Source of the DNA: Massilia sp. 9I
GTDB lineage: Bacteria > Pseudomonadota > Gammaproteobacteria > Burkholderiales > Burkholderiaceae_D
Length of the DNA: 64,000 nt
Direction: 5' to 3'
Assembly: GCF_902506415.1 (NCBI RefSeq)
Contig: NZ_LR733275.1
Coordinates: 1,837,795-1,901,794, forward strand
Every line of letters starts with the position of its first letter. Positions within the stretch are counted from its first letter, which is position 1. The notes under the pieces were generated by a model. It saw nothing but the letters and a program-made list of their open reading frames with translations. It was not told where the DNA came from and searched no databases. Shown in pieces: positions 18,557 through 27,417 of this stretch. The position numbers and the translations under genes were made by a program.

Positions 18557-19376
18557 AGGTCTTCCAGGCCAGCCACAGCTTGCGCAGCGGCGTCAGCGAG
18601 ATGCGCTGGTTCAGCACCTGGAAGTTCTCGCGTGCGATTTCATCCAGCAGGGTGCGGTAGATCGCCGCCATCATCAGGCCCGGACGCTGGGCGCGGCGAT
18701 CCTGCTTCGGCAGCAGGGCGAGCGCCTCGTCATAGGTGCGCTGGGCGCGCTCGTCTTGGTACTGCATCAACGCCTCGAACTTCTCGCTATGGCGGAAATT
18801 GAGGATGTCGGCGGCAGTCACGTTGAACTGCTGGAGCTCGTTCACCGGAATGTAGATGCGGCCCTTGCGCGCATCGTCGCCGACGTCGCGGATGATGTTG
18901 GTGAGCTGGAAGGCCAGGCCGAGCTTTTCGGCATAGGCCAGGGTTTGCGGGTCGCTGTAGCCGAAGATGCTGGCGGACAGGATGCCGACCACGCCCGCCA
19001 CCCGCCAGCAATACTTCTGCAGGCCGGCGTAGTCGAGGTAGCGGCTCTGGTCCAGGTCCATCTCCATGCCGTCAATGATCGCCTGCAGGTGCTGTTCTTC
19101 GAGGTGGTAAGCAGCGACGTGCGGCTGCAGCGCCTGCGTCACCGGGTGCGTTGGGCTGCCCTTGTACATGGTCGACACCTCGGTGCGCCACCAGGCCAGC
19201 TTGATGCGGGCCACCGATGCGTCCGAGGTCTCGTCGACGGTGTCGTCCACCTCGCGGCAGAAGGCGTACAGCGCGGTGATCGCACGGCGGCGCTCCGGGG
19301 GCAGGAACAGGAAGCTGTAATAGAAGCTGGAGCCGCTTTGGACCGTCTTTTGCTGGCAGTATTCGTCGGGGGACAT
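18543..19376 (-). CDS. hpnD: Presqualene diphosphate synthase
   Basis: A trans-isoprenyl diphosphate synthase of the squalene/phytoene synthase family that condenses two farnesyl diphosphates into presqualene diphosphate. The first aspartate-rich motif is D44-D-T-V-D48 in AFCREVDDTVDE and the second lies in NIIRDVGDDARKGRIYIP. The 277 residues fit the HpnD type. It sits between hpnC and hpnE on the minus strand. The 160-bp gap to hpnC holds a REP doublet (19435-19540), so hpnD may have its own promoter or be read through the repeat. Confidence 0.95.
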   Translation of the reverse strand: MSPDEYCQQKTVQSGSSFYYSFLFLPPERRRAITALYAFCREVDDTVDETSDASVARIKLAWWRTEVSTMYKGSPTHPVTQALQPHVAAYHLEEQHLQAIIDGMEMDLDQSRYLDYAGLQKYCWRVAGVVGILSASIFGYSDPQTLAYAEKLGLAFQLTNIIRDVGDDARKGRIYIPVNELQQFNVTAADILNFRHSEKFEALMQYQDERAQRTYDEALALLPKQDRRAQRPGLMMAAIYRTLLDEIARENFQVLNQRISLTPLRKLWLAWKTYVRT

Positions 19377-19434
19377 GTATTTATTGCTGTTGGTATGCGA
19401 AGCGAATCCGCTATCTTAGCCGATGGGAGGTGTT

Positions 19435-19540
19435 GTAGGGTGGGCGGGTTCCCCGCCCACGCGGTCAACAGGCGCCAGATCCGTCGTGGCCAATCGTGTT
19501 CCAGGTATCACCGCGTGGGCGGAAGACCCGCCCACCCTAC
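19435..19540. repeat. REP doublet, family A, copy 2 (between hpnC and hpnD)
   Basis: This is the cleanest copy: the left arm GTAGGGTGGGCGG...CGCCCACGCGG is mirrored by the right arm CCGCGTGGGCGG...CCGCCCACCCTAC, with GTAG at both outer ends. Its right end provides the TAG stop codon of hpnC (complement of 19537-19539). It lies inside a conserved operon, so it may act as a transcription or mRNA-stability element between the two genes. Confidence 0.88.
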
Positions 19541-20346
19541 ATGCGTAGCGCGCGCCAGCCGACCACGATCCAGTCGGACGGGGCCAGCGTCGGGCGGCGC
19601 CGGAACACGTCGTAGTCGGCGCGCTCGATGGCTTCCAGGATGCGCAGGCCGCCCTGCACCATGAGGCGCAGTTCCCAGCCGATGCGGCCCGGCAGGCGGC
19701 GCACCAGCGGAGCGCCGCTCAGCATCAGGGCGCGCGCCCGGTCCACTTCGAAGCGCATCAGCGCGCGCCAGGCCGGGGTCGCGGGACTGGCTGCCAGGTC
19801 GGCTTCGCTCACGCCATGGCGTTCCAGGTCTTCCAGCGGCAGGTAGATGCGGCCCTTGGCCAGGTCGATGGCGACGTCTTGCCAGAAATTAATCAACTGT
19901 AGGGAAGTGCAGATTGCGTCCGAATCGCGCAGGTTGCGCTCGTCCACGGCGTCGTAGAGTTCCAGCATGAGGCGTCCGACCGGATTGGCCGAGCGCCGGC
20001 AGTAATCGAGCAGGGCGGTGTAGTCGGCATAGCGGGCCGTCACCACGTCCTGGCGGAAGGCTGACAGCAGGTCGTGCATGGGGGCCACCGGCAGCCGGAA
20101 TTCGGTGACCACGTCGGCCAGGCGCGCAAACAGCGGCTCGCATGGAATGGCGCCGCGCTCGATGGCCGCCAGCTCGCGTCCGTAGCGCTCGAGCTCGGCC
20201 AGGCGCTCGGGCGGGGCGGCATTACCCTCGTCGGCGATGTCGTCGGCGCTGCGTGCGAAGGCGTAGATGGCCTCGACCGCCGGCACCAGGCGGCGCGGCA
20301 GCAGGAAGGAAGCAACCGGGAAGTTCTCGTAATGCTCAACTGGCAT
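19537..20346 (-). CDS. hpnC: Hydroxysqualene synthase
   Basis: A squalene/phytoene synthase family enzyme that converts presqualene diphosphate to hydroxysqualene. The N-terminus reads VEHYENFPVASFLLPRRLVP, with aspartate motif D35-D-I-A-D39 in FARSADDIADEGNA and the second motif in NFWQDVAIDLAKGRIYLP. At 269 residues it is the usual HpnC size, and the C-terminus (WRALRM) is the normal family ending. The TAG stop is contributed by the terminal GTAG of the adjacent REP arm. First gene of hpnCDE and divergent from the RND efflux operon. Confidence 0.95.
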   Translation of the reverse strand: MPVEHYENFPVASFLLPRRLVPAVEAIYAFARSADDIADEGNAAPPERLAELERYGRELAAIERGAIPCEPLFARLADVVTEFRLPVAPMHDLLSAFRQDVVTARYADYTALLDYCRRSANPVGRLMLELYDAVDERNLRDSDAICTSLQLINFWQDVAIDLAKGRIYLPLEDLERHGVSEADLAASPATPAWRALMRFEVDRARALMLSGAPLVRRLPGRIGWELRLMVQGGLRILEAIERADYDVFRRRPTLAPSDWIVVGWRALRM

Positions 20347-20390
20347 ATTTGACTGATGACTCTAATGTCGGGTTCTTGAGAGTTTCACTG

Positions 20391-20398
20391 ATTATAAT
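20391..20398. promoter_or_regulatory. Palindromic ATTATAAT in the hpnC/RND divergent gap
   Basis: ATTATAAT reads the same on both strands and gives a TATAAT -10 box in each direction, 43 bp from hpnC and 50 bp from the RND adaptor start. No good -35 boxes at the right distance are seen, so this is a weak promoter call. Confidence 0.35.
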
Positions 20399-20447
20399 TG
20401 CTTGATTACAAATGCCCTAACTTGGCACCCATCGACAGGGGACTTCC

Positions 20448-21590
20448 GTGTTCGCTCTTCCGCATTTTCGCCTTACCCGCGCCGCATATGCTGCGCCACT
20501 TCTCCTTGCCCTGCTGGCCGGCTGCGACAAACCAGCGCCGAAAACCGAAGACGTGCGCCCGGTGCGCGCGATCAAGCTGGCCGCAGGCGATGGCGCCGAG
20601 CGCATCGAGTTCTCGGGCGACGTGCGCCCGCGCTACGAATCGCGCCTGGGCTTCCGGGTCGGCGGCAAGATCGTCGAGCGCAAGGTCGACGTCGGCGCCA
20701 ACGTCAAGGACGGCCAGGTCTTGATGCGGCTCGATCCGCAGGACCTGCGCCTGGCCGAGGCGCAAGCCCGCGCCACCCTGCGCGCCGCCGAGACCGAGCG
20801 CGATCTGGCCCAGGCGGACTATAAGCGCCACCAGAACCTGCGCGCCCAGAATTTCGTCAGCCAGGCGGTGCTGGATGCGAAGCAGGCGGCGCTGCGCGCG
20901 GCCCAGGCCAACGTCGACGCTGCGCGCGCGGGCTTCCGCGGCCAGTCGAACCAGGCCGGCTACGCCAATCTGGAATCCGATACGAACGGCGTGGTGACGG
21001 CGGTCGACGCCGAGGTTGGCCAGGTGGTGGCAGCCGGTGCGCCGGTGGTGCGCGTAGCCCGCACCGATGAGAAGGAAGTCGTGATCGGCATTCCGGAAGA
21101 CCGGGTCGAGCAGCTGCGCCACGCGAGCGACGTCAACGTGCGCCTGTGGTCGAACCGCGACGTCCTCATTCCCGGCAAGATCCGCGAAGTCTCGCCGGTG
21201 GCCGATCCGGCCACCCGCACCTACACCGTGAAGGTGTCGATTCCGGCCAGCGCTGAAGCGCGCCTGGGCATGACGGCGACGGTCGACATGGCCGGAGCCC
21301 GCAAGGAAAGCGATTCCCAGCTGCGCGTTCCGCTCAGCGCGCTGGTGCAGGACAAAGGTGTGACCAGCGTCTGGGTGGTCGAAAAGGATGCGGTGCAGCT
21401 GCGCCGCGTGCAGGTGGCAGGGCAGTCGGGCAACGACATCCTGCTTTCTAGCGGTGTGCAGCCCGGGCAGACGGTCGTGACGGCCGGCGTGCATCTGCTG
21501 AAACCCGGCCAGAAGGTGCGCATCCTGACCGCCGACGTATCGCGCCGCGGTGATACCGAGGCTGCCGCGGTAGGGGGAGGCGCTCGATGA
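20448..21590 (+). CDS. RND efflux periplasmic adaptor (membrane fusion) lipoprotein
   Basis: HlyD/AcrA-type adaptor linking an RND pump to an outer-membrane channel. It has a signal peptide with lipobox LAGC (LLLALLAGCDKP), a biotinyl-lipoyl-like domain, a short alpha-helical hairpin rich in Ala, Arg and Gln (about residues 100-150), a beta-barrel with GKIREVSPVADPATRTYTVK, and a membrane-proximal domain. The start is GTG with AGGGG upstream. The stop overlaps the pump gene by ATGA. No TolC-type gene is adjacent, so the channel is shared or encoded elsewhere. Confidence 0.93.
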   Translation: MFALPHFRLTRAAYAAPLLLALLAGCDKPAPKTEDVRPVRAIKLAAGDGAERIEFSGDVRPRYESRLGFRVGGKIVERKVDVGANVKDGQVLMRLDPQDLRLAEAQARATLRAAETERDLAQADYKRHQNLRAQNFVSQAVLDAKQAALRAAQANVDAARAGFRGQSNQAGYANLESDTNGVVTAVDAEVGQVVAAGAPVVRVARTDEKEVVIGIPEDRVEQLRHASDVNVRLWSNRDVLIPGKIREVSPVADPATRTYTVKVSIPASAEARLGMTATVDMAGARKESDSQLRVPLSALVQDKGVTSVWVVEKDAVQLRRVQVAGQSGNDILLSSGVQPGQTVVTAGVHLLKPGQKVRILTADVSRRGDTEAAAVGGGAR

Positions 21591-24500
21591 GAGGCTTCAA
21601 CCTGTCGCGCTGGGCGCTGGAGCACATCCCGCTCACGCGCTACCTGATCGCCGCGCTGCTCATCGGCGGCATCCTGAGCTACCAGCAGCTGGGCCAGGAC
21701 GAGGATCCGCCCTTTACCTTCCGTGCGATGGTGGTCAGCGCCGTGTGGCCAGGCGCCACCGCCGTGCAGATGGCCGAGCAGGTGACCGACCCGCTGGAGC
21801 GCAAGCTGCAGGAGACGCCCTACATCGACCGCATCCGCAGCTTCTCCAAGCCGGGCGAGACCACCATCATCCTCGAGCTGCGCGAATCGACCCCGCCGCT
21901 TGATACCGCGCCGACCTGGTACCAGGTGCGCAAGAAGATCGGCGACATGGCGGCCACCTTGCCGCAGGGGGTGATCGGGCCCTTCTTCAACGACGAATTC
22001 GGCGATACCTACGGCTCGATCTTCGCGCTCTCGGGCGACGGCTTCAACCAGGCCGAGATGCGCGACTACGCCGACTTCGTGCGCCAGCAGCTGCTCACCG
22101 TGCCGCTGGTGTCGAAAGTCGAGCAGTTCGGCGTGCAGGACGAGAAGGTCTACATCGAGTTCTCCAGCAAGAAGTTCGCCCAGCTGGGCGTGCCCTTCGA
22201 GCAGATCGTCAACCAGATCGCGACCCAGAACCAGGTCGAAGCCAGCGGCGTGCTGGTGACGCCGAGCGACTACCTGCAGGTGCGCGTCACCGGCGCATTC
22301 AAGAACGTCGAGCTGCTGGAAAACCTGCAGCTGCGCGCCGGGAACACCACCTTCCGCCTGGGCGACTTCGCCGTGGTGAAGCGCGGCTACCAGGATCCGC
22401 CCAAGGACAAGATGCGCTTCAACGGCAAGGAAGTGATCGGCTTGGGCGTGTCGATGGAGAAGGGCGGGAACATCATCAAGCTGGGCAAGGGCCTGGACGC
22501 GACCGTGGCGCGCATCCGCGCCCAGCTGCCGGTCGGGATCGAGCTGGAACGGGTCACCGACCAGCCGCAGGCCGTCACCGCTTCGGTGAACGAATTCGTC
22601 AAGGTGCTGATCGAGGCGGTGATCATCGTTTTGGCCGTCTCCTTCATCGCGCTCGGCCTGCATACCAAGCCCAAGCTGCGCATCGACGTGCGTCCGGGCC
22701 TGGTGGTGGCGCTGACCATCCCGCTGGTGCTGGCGATTACCTTCCTCTTCATGCGCGTGCTCGACATCTCGCTGCACAAGATCTCGCTCGGCGCCCTGAT
22801 CATCGCGCTCGGCCTGCTGGTGGACGACGCCATCATCGCGGTCGAGATGATGGTGCGGAAAATGGAAGAGGGCCTGTCGCGCTTCGAGGCGGCCACCTTC
22901 GCCTATACCTCGACTGCAATGCCGATGCTGACCGGCACCCTGATCACGGCCGCCGGCTTCCTGCCGATCGGCCTGGCCAAGTCGGCGGCGGGCGAATACA
23001 CCTTCACGATGTTCTCGGTGAACGCGCTGGCGCTCCTGATTTCCTGGGTGGCGGCGGTGGTGTTCACGCCTTACATCGGCTACATCCTGCTGCGCGTGAA
23101 GCCGCACGGGCATGGCGAATCCTCGCACGACGTGTTCGACAGCCCGGCCTACCAGCGTTTCCGCCGGCTGGTGAACTGGTGCGTCGAGTGGCGCAAGACC
23201 ACCATCGCGCTGAGCCTGGGCGTGTTCGCGCTGGGCGTGTTCGGCTTTAACTTCATCGAGAAGCAGTTCTTCCCGGATTCCAGCCGTCCCGAGCTGATGG
23301 TCGAGATGTGGTCGCCGGAAGGCACCAGCTTCGCCGCCAACGAGGCGGTGGTGAAGCGCTTCGAAAGCTTCCTCAAGGGGCAGCAGGGCGTGCAGAGCGT
23401 GACCAGCTACGTCGGCACCGGCAGCCCGCGCTTCTACCTGCCGCTGGACCAGATCTTCCCGCAGTCGAACGTGTCGCAGCTGGTGGTACTGCCCGTCGAT
23501 GCGCACGCGCGCGAAGCGCTGCGCCTGAAGATCGAAGCAGCCTTCCGCAACGACTTCCCCGAGGTGCGCGGGCGCGTCAAGCTGCTGCCGAACGGGCCGC
23601 CGGTGGCGTATCCGGTGCAGTTCCAGGTGCTGGGCCCGGACATCGGCATCGTGCGCAACGTGGCCGACCAGGTGAAGGAAGTCATGCGCGCCAACCCGAA
23701 CACCGTGGGCGTCAACGACAACTGGAACGAGGCGGTGAAAGTGCTGCGGCTCGACCTCGACCAGGACAAGCTGCGCGCGCTGGGCGTGACCTCGCAGGCG
23801 GTGCGCCGTGTGATCAACACGACGCTCACCGGCACCCCGGTGGGCCAGTTCCGCGAAACCAACCGCCTGATCGACATCGTCGTGCGCCAGCCCCTGGAAG
23901 AGCGCTCGACCATCACGCGCCTGTCGGAAGCGCTGGTGCCGACCGCCGGCGGCGGCGCCGTGCCGATCGGGCAGGTGGCGCGCGTCGCCTTCGTGTGGGA
24001 GCCGGGCGTGGTGTGGCGCGAGGGCCGCGAGTGGGCCATCATGGTCCAGTCGGACGTGATCGAAGGCATCCAGGGCCCGACCGTCACCGGACAGGTGGAC
24101 GCCAAACTGGCCGAGATCCGCAGCAAGCTGCCGGCCGGCTACCGCGTGACGGTGGAGGGCGCCGCGGCCGACAGTTCGGAGGCGGAAGCCTCGATCATGG
24201 CCAACGTGCCGCTGGTGCTGTTCATCGTCTTCACGCTCCTGATGCTCCAATTGCACAGCTTCTCGCGTTCGCTGCTGGTCTTTCTCACCGGGCCACTGGG
24301 CATCGCCGGCGCCGCGATGGCGCTGCTGGTGTTCGACCGGCCCTTCGGCTTCGTCGCGAACCTGGGCGTGATCGCACTGTTCGGCATGATCATCCGGAAT
24401 TCGGTGATCCTGGTCGACCAGATCGAGCAGGACATCGCGACCGGGGCCGAAGCCTGGGATGCGATCGTCGAGGCGGCGGTGCGGCGTTGCCGCCCGATCC

Positions 24501-24685
24501 TGCTGACCGCCGCGGCGGCTGCACTGGCGATGATTCCACTGTCGCGTTCCGTGTTCTGGGGGCCGATGGCGGTGGCGATCATGGGCGGGCTGCTGGTGGC
24601 GACGGCCTTGACTCTGCTGTTCCTGCCGGCGCTGTACGCGGCCTGGTTCAGGGTCAAGAAGCCGGTCGGCCCGAAAGTTGCGTAA
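21587..24685 (+). CDS. RND-family efflux permease
   Basis: A 1032-residue inner-membrane proton-driven pump with the usual repeated halves: TM1 near the N-terminus, a large periplasmic loop, a TM2-6 block with the proton-relay aspartates in LGLLVDDAIIAVEMM, a second loop, and TM8-12 with ALFGMIIRNSVILVDQIEQD. The sequence is closer to the HAE-1-like multidrug/solvent branch than to the CusA metal branch, because the Met-rich metal motifs are absent. Translationally coupled to the adaptor by a 4-bp overlap. The substrate cannot be assigned. Confidence 0.94.
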   Translation: MRGFNLSRWALEHIPLTRYLIAALLIGGILSYQQLGQDEDPPFTFRAMVVSAVWPGATAVQMAEQVTDPLERKLQETPYIDRIRSFSKPGETTIILELRESTPPLDTAPTWYQVRKKIGDMAATLPQGVIGPFFNDEFGDTYGSIFALSGDGFNQAEMRDYADFVRQQLLTVPLVSKVEQFGVQDEKVYIEFSSKKFAQLGVPFEQIVNQIATQNQVEASGVLVTPSDYLQVRVTGAFKNVELLENLQLRAGNTTFRLGDFAVVKRGYQDPPKDKMRFNGKEVIGLGVSMEKGGNIIKLGKGLDATVARIRAQLPVGIELERVTDQPQAVTASVNEFVKVLIEAVIIVLAVSFIALGLHTKPKLRIDVRPGLVVALTIPLVLAITFLFMRVLDISLHKISLGALIIALGLLVDDAIIAVEMMVRKMEEGLSRFEAATFAYTSTAMPMLTGTLITAAGFLPIGLAKSAAGEYTFTMFSVNALALLISWVAAVVFTPYIGYILLRVKPHGHGESSHDVFDSPAYQRFRRLVNWCVEWRKTTIALSLGVFALGVFGFNFIEKQFFPDSSRPELMVEMWSPEGTSFAANEAVVKRFESFLKGQQGVQSVTSYVGTGSPRFYLPLDQIFPQSNVSQLVVLPVDAHAREALRLKIEAAFRNDFPEVRGRVKLLPNGPPVAYPVQFQVLGPDIGIVRNVADQVKEVMRANPNTVGVNDNWNEAVKVLRLDLDQDKLRALGVTSQAVRRVINTTLTGTPVGQFRETNRLIDIVVRQPLEERSTITRLSEALVPTAGGGAVPIGQVARVAFVWEPGVVWREGREWAIMVQSDVIEGIQGPTVTGQVDAKLAEIRSKLPAGYRVTVEGAAADSSEAEASIMANVPLVLFIVFTLLMLQLHSFSRSLLVFLTGPLGIAGAAMALLVFDRPFGFVANLGVIALFGMIIRNSVILVDQIEQDIATGAEAWDAIVEAAVRRCRPILLTAAAAALAMIPLSRSVFWGPMAVAIMGGLLVATALTLLFLPALYAAWFRVKKPVGPKVA

Positions 24686-24698
24686 GCTCGTCTGCTTG

Positions 24699-24779
24699 CT
24701 GACCGCGTGGGCAAGAGACTTGCCCACCCTACCTGCAAGGTGGCCCGGCGCCAGGGTGGGCGGCTTGTCCGCCCACGCG
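24699..24779. repeat. REP doublet, family A, copy 3 (arms in reversed order)
   Basis: Arm CCGCGTGGGC...GCCCACCCTAC (24699-24732) is followed after 20 bp by AGGGTGGGCGG...CCGCCCACGCG (24753-24779). The arms are in the opposite order to copies 1, 2 and 4: GTAG ends face inward, and the second GTAG has decayed to CCAG. It starts 14 bp after the RND permease stop. Confidence 0.75.
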
Positions 24780-24985
24780 TTCGACTCATTATGCATACGG
24801 TCGAGTTACTTTACGTCTATATAGATGAGCTCCAATCCCCCGCACGCCTAGCAAAAAACGCCCAATAGTGTCAGAAAATCCAGTAAAATAATCGATTGAA
24901 GTTGTAGCCCCTAAACAGCGGAGTGCAGGGCGGCCGGTTTCACTGTCGGGCGCCCTTTGTTTTTGTGGCAAAAATGCAATCCTGA
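24780..24985. other. Non-coding stretch before tRNA-Leu with a terminator-like hairpin
   Basis: The whole 24686-24985 gap holds no credible gene. After the REP doublet there is about 150 bp of AT-richer sequence, then AGGGCG (24927-24932) and CGCCCT (24951-24956) form a hairpin followed by TTGTTTTTG, which may end transcription from the RND operon. The minus-strand frame over this region and the tRNA (GLEPPHHCWRQDLNLVRLPI-type) is antisense to the tRNA and not a gene. Confidence 0.5.
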
Positions 24986-25072
24986 GCGAGGATGGCGAAA
25001 TTGGTAGACGCACCAGGTTTAGGTCCTGACGCCAGCAATGGTGTGGGGGTTCGAGTCCCCCTCCTCGCACCA
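24986..25072 (+). tRNA. tRNA-Leu (anticodon UAG)
   Basis: An 87-nt class II tRNA with long variable arm. The acceptor stem GCGAGGA pairs with TCCTCGC, followed by A and an encoded CCA. The anticodon loop TTTAGGT gives UAG, decoding CUN leucine codons. The T-arm contains GGTTCGAGTCC. It lies 31 bp before tig, a common arrangement in this group. Confidence 0.95.
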
Positions 25073-25103
25073 CGAATAATTATTTTTTTGGACGATTTTT
25101 ATA

Positions 25104-26444
25104 ATGGCAACTGCAGTCGAAACCCTGGGTAAACTCGAGCGTCGCTTGACGATCACTTTTCCGGTAGCTGACGTCCGTACGGAGGTCGAAAAGCGCCTCA
25201 AGCAGCAGGCCAAGACGGCAAAGGCTCCGGGCTTCCGTCCGGGCAAGGTGCCGATCAAGATGGTCGCGGCCCAATACGGCTACCAGATCGAATCCGACGT
25301 GCTGAACGACAAGGTCGGCCGTGCTTTCAATGACGCTGCCAACGAGAACCAGCTGCGCGTTGCCGGCTTCCCGAAAATCGAGCCGAAAGAGGACGCGCCG
25401 GAAGGCATGCTGGCCTTCGACGCGACTTTCGAAGTCTACCCGGAAGTCGTGATCGGCGACCTGGCCAATGTGGAAGTCGAAACCGTCGCTGCCGACGTGA
25501 GCGACGCCGAAATCGACAAGACCATCGACATCCTGCGCAAGCAGCGCGTGCACTACCACACCAAGGGTGAGGCAGGCGAGCACGGCACCGGCGGCGACGC
25601 CGTCGCTGCCAACGGCGACCGCGTGACCGTCGACTTCGTCGGCAAGATCGACGGCGAAGAGTTCTCGGGCGGCAAGGCCGACAACTACGCCTTCGTGCTG
25701 GGCGAAGGCCGCATGCTGCCGGAGTTCGAAGCCGCCACCGTCGGCCTGAAAGTTGGCGAGAGCAAGACCTTCCCGCTGGCCTTCCCTGAGGATTACCACG
25801 GCAAGGACGTGGCAGGCAAGACCGCCGACTTCACCATCACCCTGAAGAAGCTCGAGTGGGCGCACATGCCGGAAGTCGACGCGGAATTCGCGAAGTCGCT
25901 GGGCATTGAAGACGGCGCCATCGAGAAGATGCGCGAAGACATCAAGACCAACCTGGAGCGTGAAGTCACCGCCCGCGTCAAGGCCCGCAACAAGGAAGCC
26001 GTGATGGACGCCCTGGTCAAGGCCACCGACATGGAAGTGCCGAAGGCCATGATCCAGCAGGATTCGGAGCGTCTGGCCGAGATGACCCGCCAGGACATGA
26101 TGCAGCGTGGTATGGACGTCAAGGCAATGCCGTTCCCGGCCGAAATGTTCGCCGACAAGGCCGAGCGCCGCGTGCGCCTGGGCCTGATCCTTTCGCAGCT
26201 GGTCAGCGACAACAACCTGAACGCAACCCAGGAACAGGTCAAGGCACAGATCGAAGACTTCTCGCAGAGCTACGAAGATCCGAAGGAAGTCCTGAAGTAC
26301 TACTACAGCGACCGCCGCCGCCTGGCCGAAGTGGAAGCTCTTGTATTGGAAGAAAACGTCGTTAACTATGTCCTCGGTAAGGCAAAGGTCAGCACCAAGA
26401 CCATCGCTTTCGATGAACTGATGGGTGGCAACCCACAAGGTTAA
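25104..26444 (+). CDS. tig: Trigger factor
   Basis: Ribosome-associated chaperone and peptidyl-prolyl isomerase. The N-terminal ribosome-binding domain has the signature G43-F-R-P-G-K-V-P50, followed by an FKBP-type PPIase domain (about 165-250; [20 protein letters not shown]) and a helical C-terminal chaperone domain. The 446 residues match the family. It begins the tig-clpP-clpX-lon-hupB block that couples folding and proteolysis. Confidence 0.97.
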   Translation: MATAVETLGKLERRLTITFPVADVRTEVEKRLKQQAKTAKAPGFRPGKVPIKMVAAQYGYQIESDVLNDKVGRAFNDAANENQLRVAGFPKIEPKEDAPEGMLAFDATFEVYPEVVIGDLANVEVETVAADVSDAEIDKTIDILRKQRVHYHTKGEAGEHGTGGDAVAANGDRVTVDFVGKIDGEEFSGGKADNYAFVLGEGRMLPEFEAATVGLKVGESKTFPLAFPEDYHGKDVAGKTADFTITLKKLEWAHMPEVDAEFAKSLGIEDGAIEKMREDIKTNLEREVTARVKARNKEAVMDALVKATDMEVPKAMIQQDSERLAEMTRQDMMQRGMDVKAMPFPAEMFADKAERRVRLGLILSQLVSDNNLNATQEQVKAQIEDFSQSYEDPKEVLKYYYSDRRRLAEVEALVLEENVVNYVLGKAKVSTKTIAFDELMGGNPQG

Positions 26445-26478
26445 CAGGCAACGGCTGAAAAGCCTTTGTGGTTTAATC

Positions 26479-26590
26479 GTAGGGTGGGCGGATTTCCCGC
26501 CCACGCGGTGATAGTTGGCAGCAAGATCATCGTGCTCGATGATGGAGCCGAGTCCGATCACCGCGTGGGCAGCGAAGCTGCCCACCCTAC
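26479..26590. repeat. REP doublet, family A, copy 4 (between tig and clpP)
   Basis: The left arm GTAGGGTGGGCGG...CCGCCCACGCGGTG starts 35 bp after the tig stop; the right arm CACCGCGTGGGC...GCCCACCCTAC ends 51 bp before the clpP start. GTAG lies at both outer ends. The central segment shares a GTGATAGTT start with copy 1, which suggests whole doublets, not single arms, are the unit that spreads. Confidence 0.87.
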
Positions 26591-26641
26591 GTTGTCTGTG
26601 GATTAGTTGTCCTCACCCTATTTACAAGGAACGAGACAGGT

Positions 26642-27259
26642 ATGATTCGTAATCCGGCATTGGATACCCAAGCACTCGGCCTCGTGCCGATGGTGGTCGA
26701 ACAAAGCGGCCGCGGCGAGCGCGCCTATGACATCTACTCGCGCCTCCTGAAGGAGCGCGTGATCTTCCTGGTCGGCCCTGTCAACGACCAGATGGCCAAC
26801 CTGATCGTGGCCCAGCTGCTGTTCCTGGAGAGCGAGAATCCTGACAAGGATATTTCGCTGTACATCAACTCGCCGGGCGGTTCCGTCTCGGCGGGCCTGG
26901 CGATCTTCGACACGATGAACTTCATCAAGCCGGACGTCTCCACGCTGTGCACCGGCCTGGCGGCTTCGATGGGCGCCTTCCTGCTGGCGGCAGGCGCCAA
27001 GGGCAAGCGTTTTTCGCTGCCGAACTCGCGCGTCATGATCCACCAGCCGTCCGGTGGTTCGCAGGGCATGGCTTCGGACATTGAAATCCAGGCCAAGGAA
27101 ATCCTGTACCTGCGCGAGCGCCTGGCGCGCATCATGGCCGACAACACCGGCCAGAGCATCGAGCAGATCCACCGCGATACCGACCGCGACCGCTTCATGT
27201 CGGCGGAAGAAGCCGTCGAGTACGGCATGATCGACCGCGTTCTGACAAACCGTGCATAA
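26642..27259 (+). CDS. clpP: ATP-dependent Clp protease proteolytic subunit
   Basis: Forms the tetradecameric serine-protease barrel that works with ClpX. Catalytic triad: S109 in [12 protein letters not shown]134 in VMIHQPSGG, and the Asp in the DTDRDRF segment (about residue 183). The N-terminal extension [20 protein letters not shown] is the usual short propeptide region. The 205 residues match E. coli ClpP closely. It is upstream of clpX, separated by a terminator-like hairpin, so the two may be partly uncoupled. Confidence 0.98.
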   Translation: MIRNPALDTQALGLVPMVVEQSGRGERAYDIYSRLLKERVIFLVGPVNDQMANLIVAQLLFLESENPDKDISLYINSPGGSVSAGLAIFDTMNFIKPDVSTLCTGLAASMGAFLLAAGAKGKRFSLPNSRVMIHQPSGGSQGMASDIEIQAKEILYLRERLARIMADNTGQSIEQIHRDTDRDRFMSAEEAVEYGMIDRVLTNRA

Positions 27260-27294
27260 ATAGTCGACACCAAGCCAACAAGGTGTTGCCAAAA

Positions 27295-27336
27295 AACGCC
27301 CGGGCGGAACTACGTTCGGGCGTTTCGTTTTTATTT
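27295..27336 (+). terminator. Terminator between clpP and clpX
   Basis: AACGCCCG and CGGGCGTT form an 8-bp stem around a 14-nt loop, followed by TCGTTTTTATTT. It lies 36 bp after the clpP stop. Confidence 0.8.
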
Positions 27337-27360
27337 CAGGTAGCATGGTCGTGTGCGCAC

Positions 27361-27389
27361 TTGTTGCGTACCCGTATTAGCGATATATT
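27361..27389 (+). promoter_or_regulatory. Candidate clpX promoter
   Basis: TTGTTG (27361-27366), a 17-bp spacer and TATATT (27384-27389) lie 28 bp before the clpX ATG and after the clpP terminator. The -35 is weak beyond TTG. Confidence 0.4.
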
Positions 27390-27417
27390 CATTGCAATTC
27401 ATTAAATTACCTGCCCC

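Noticed and set aside
21221-24796. 1191-codon minus-strand frame
   Set aside because: Antisense shadow of the RND permease with low-complexity His/Arg/Gln composition.
24789-25258. Minus-strand frames reading GLEPPHHCWRQDLNLVRL and similar
   Set aside because: They are antisense to tRNA-Leu; this is a well-known false protein produced by tRNA-Leu sequence, with no ribosome site.
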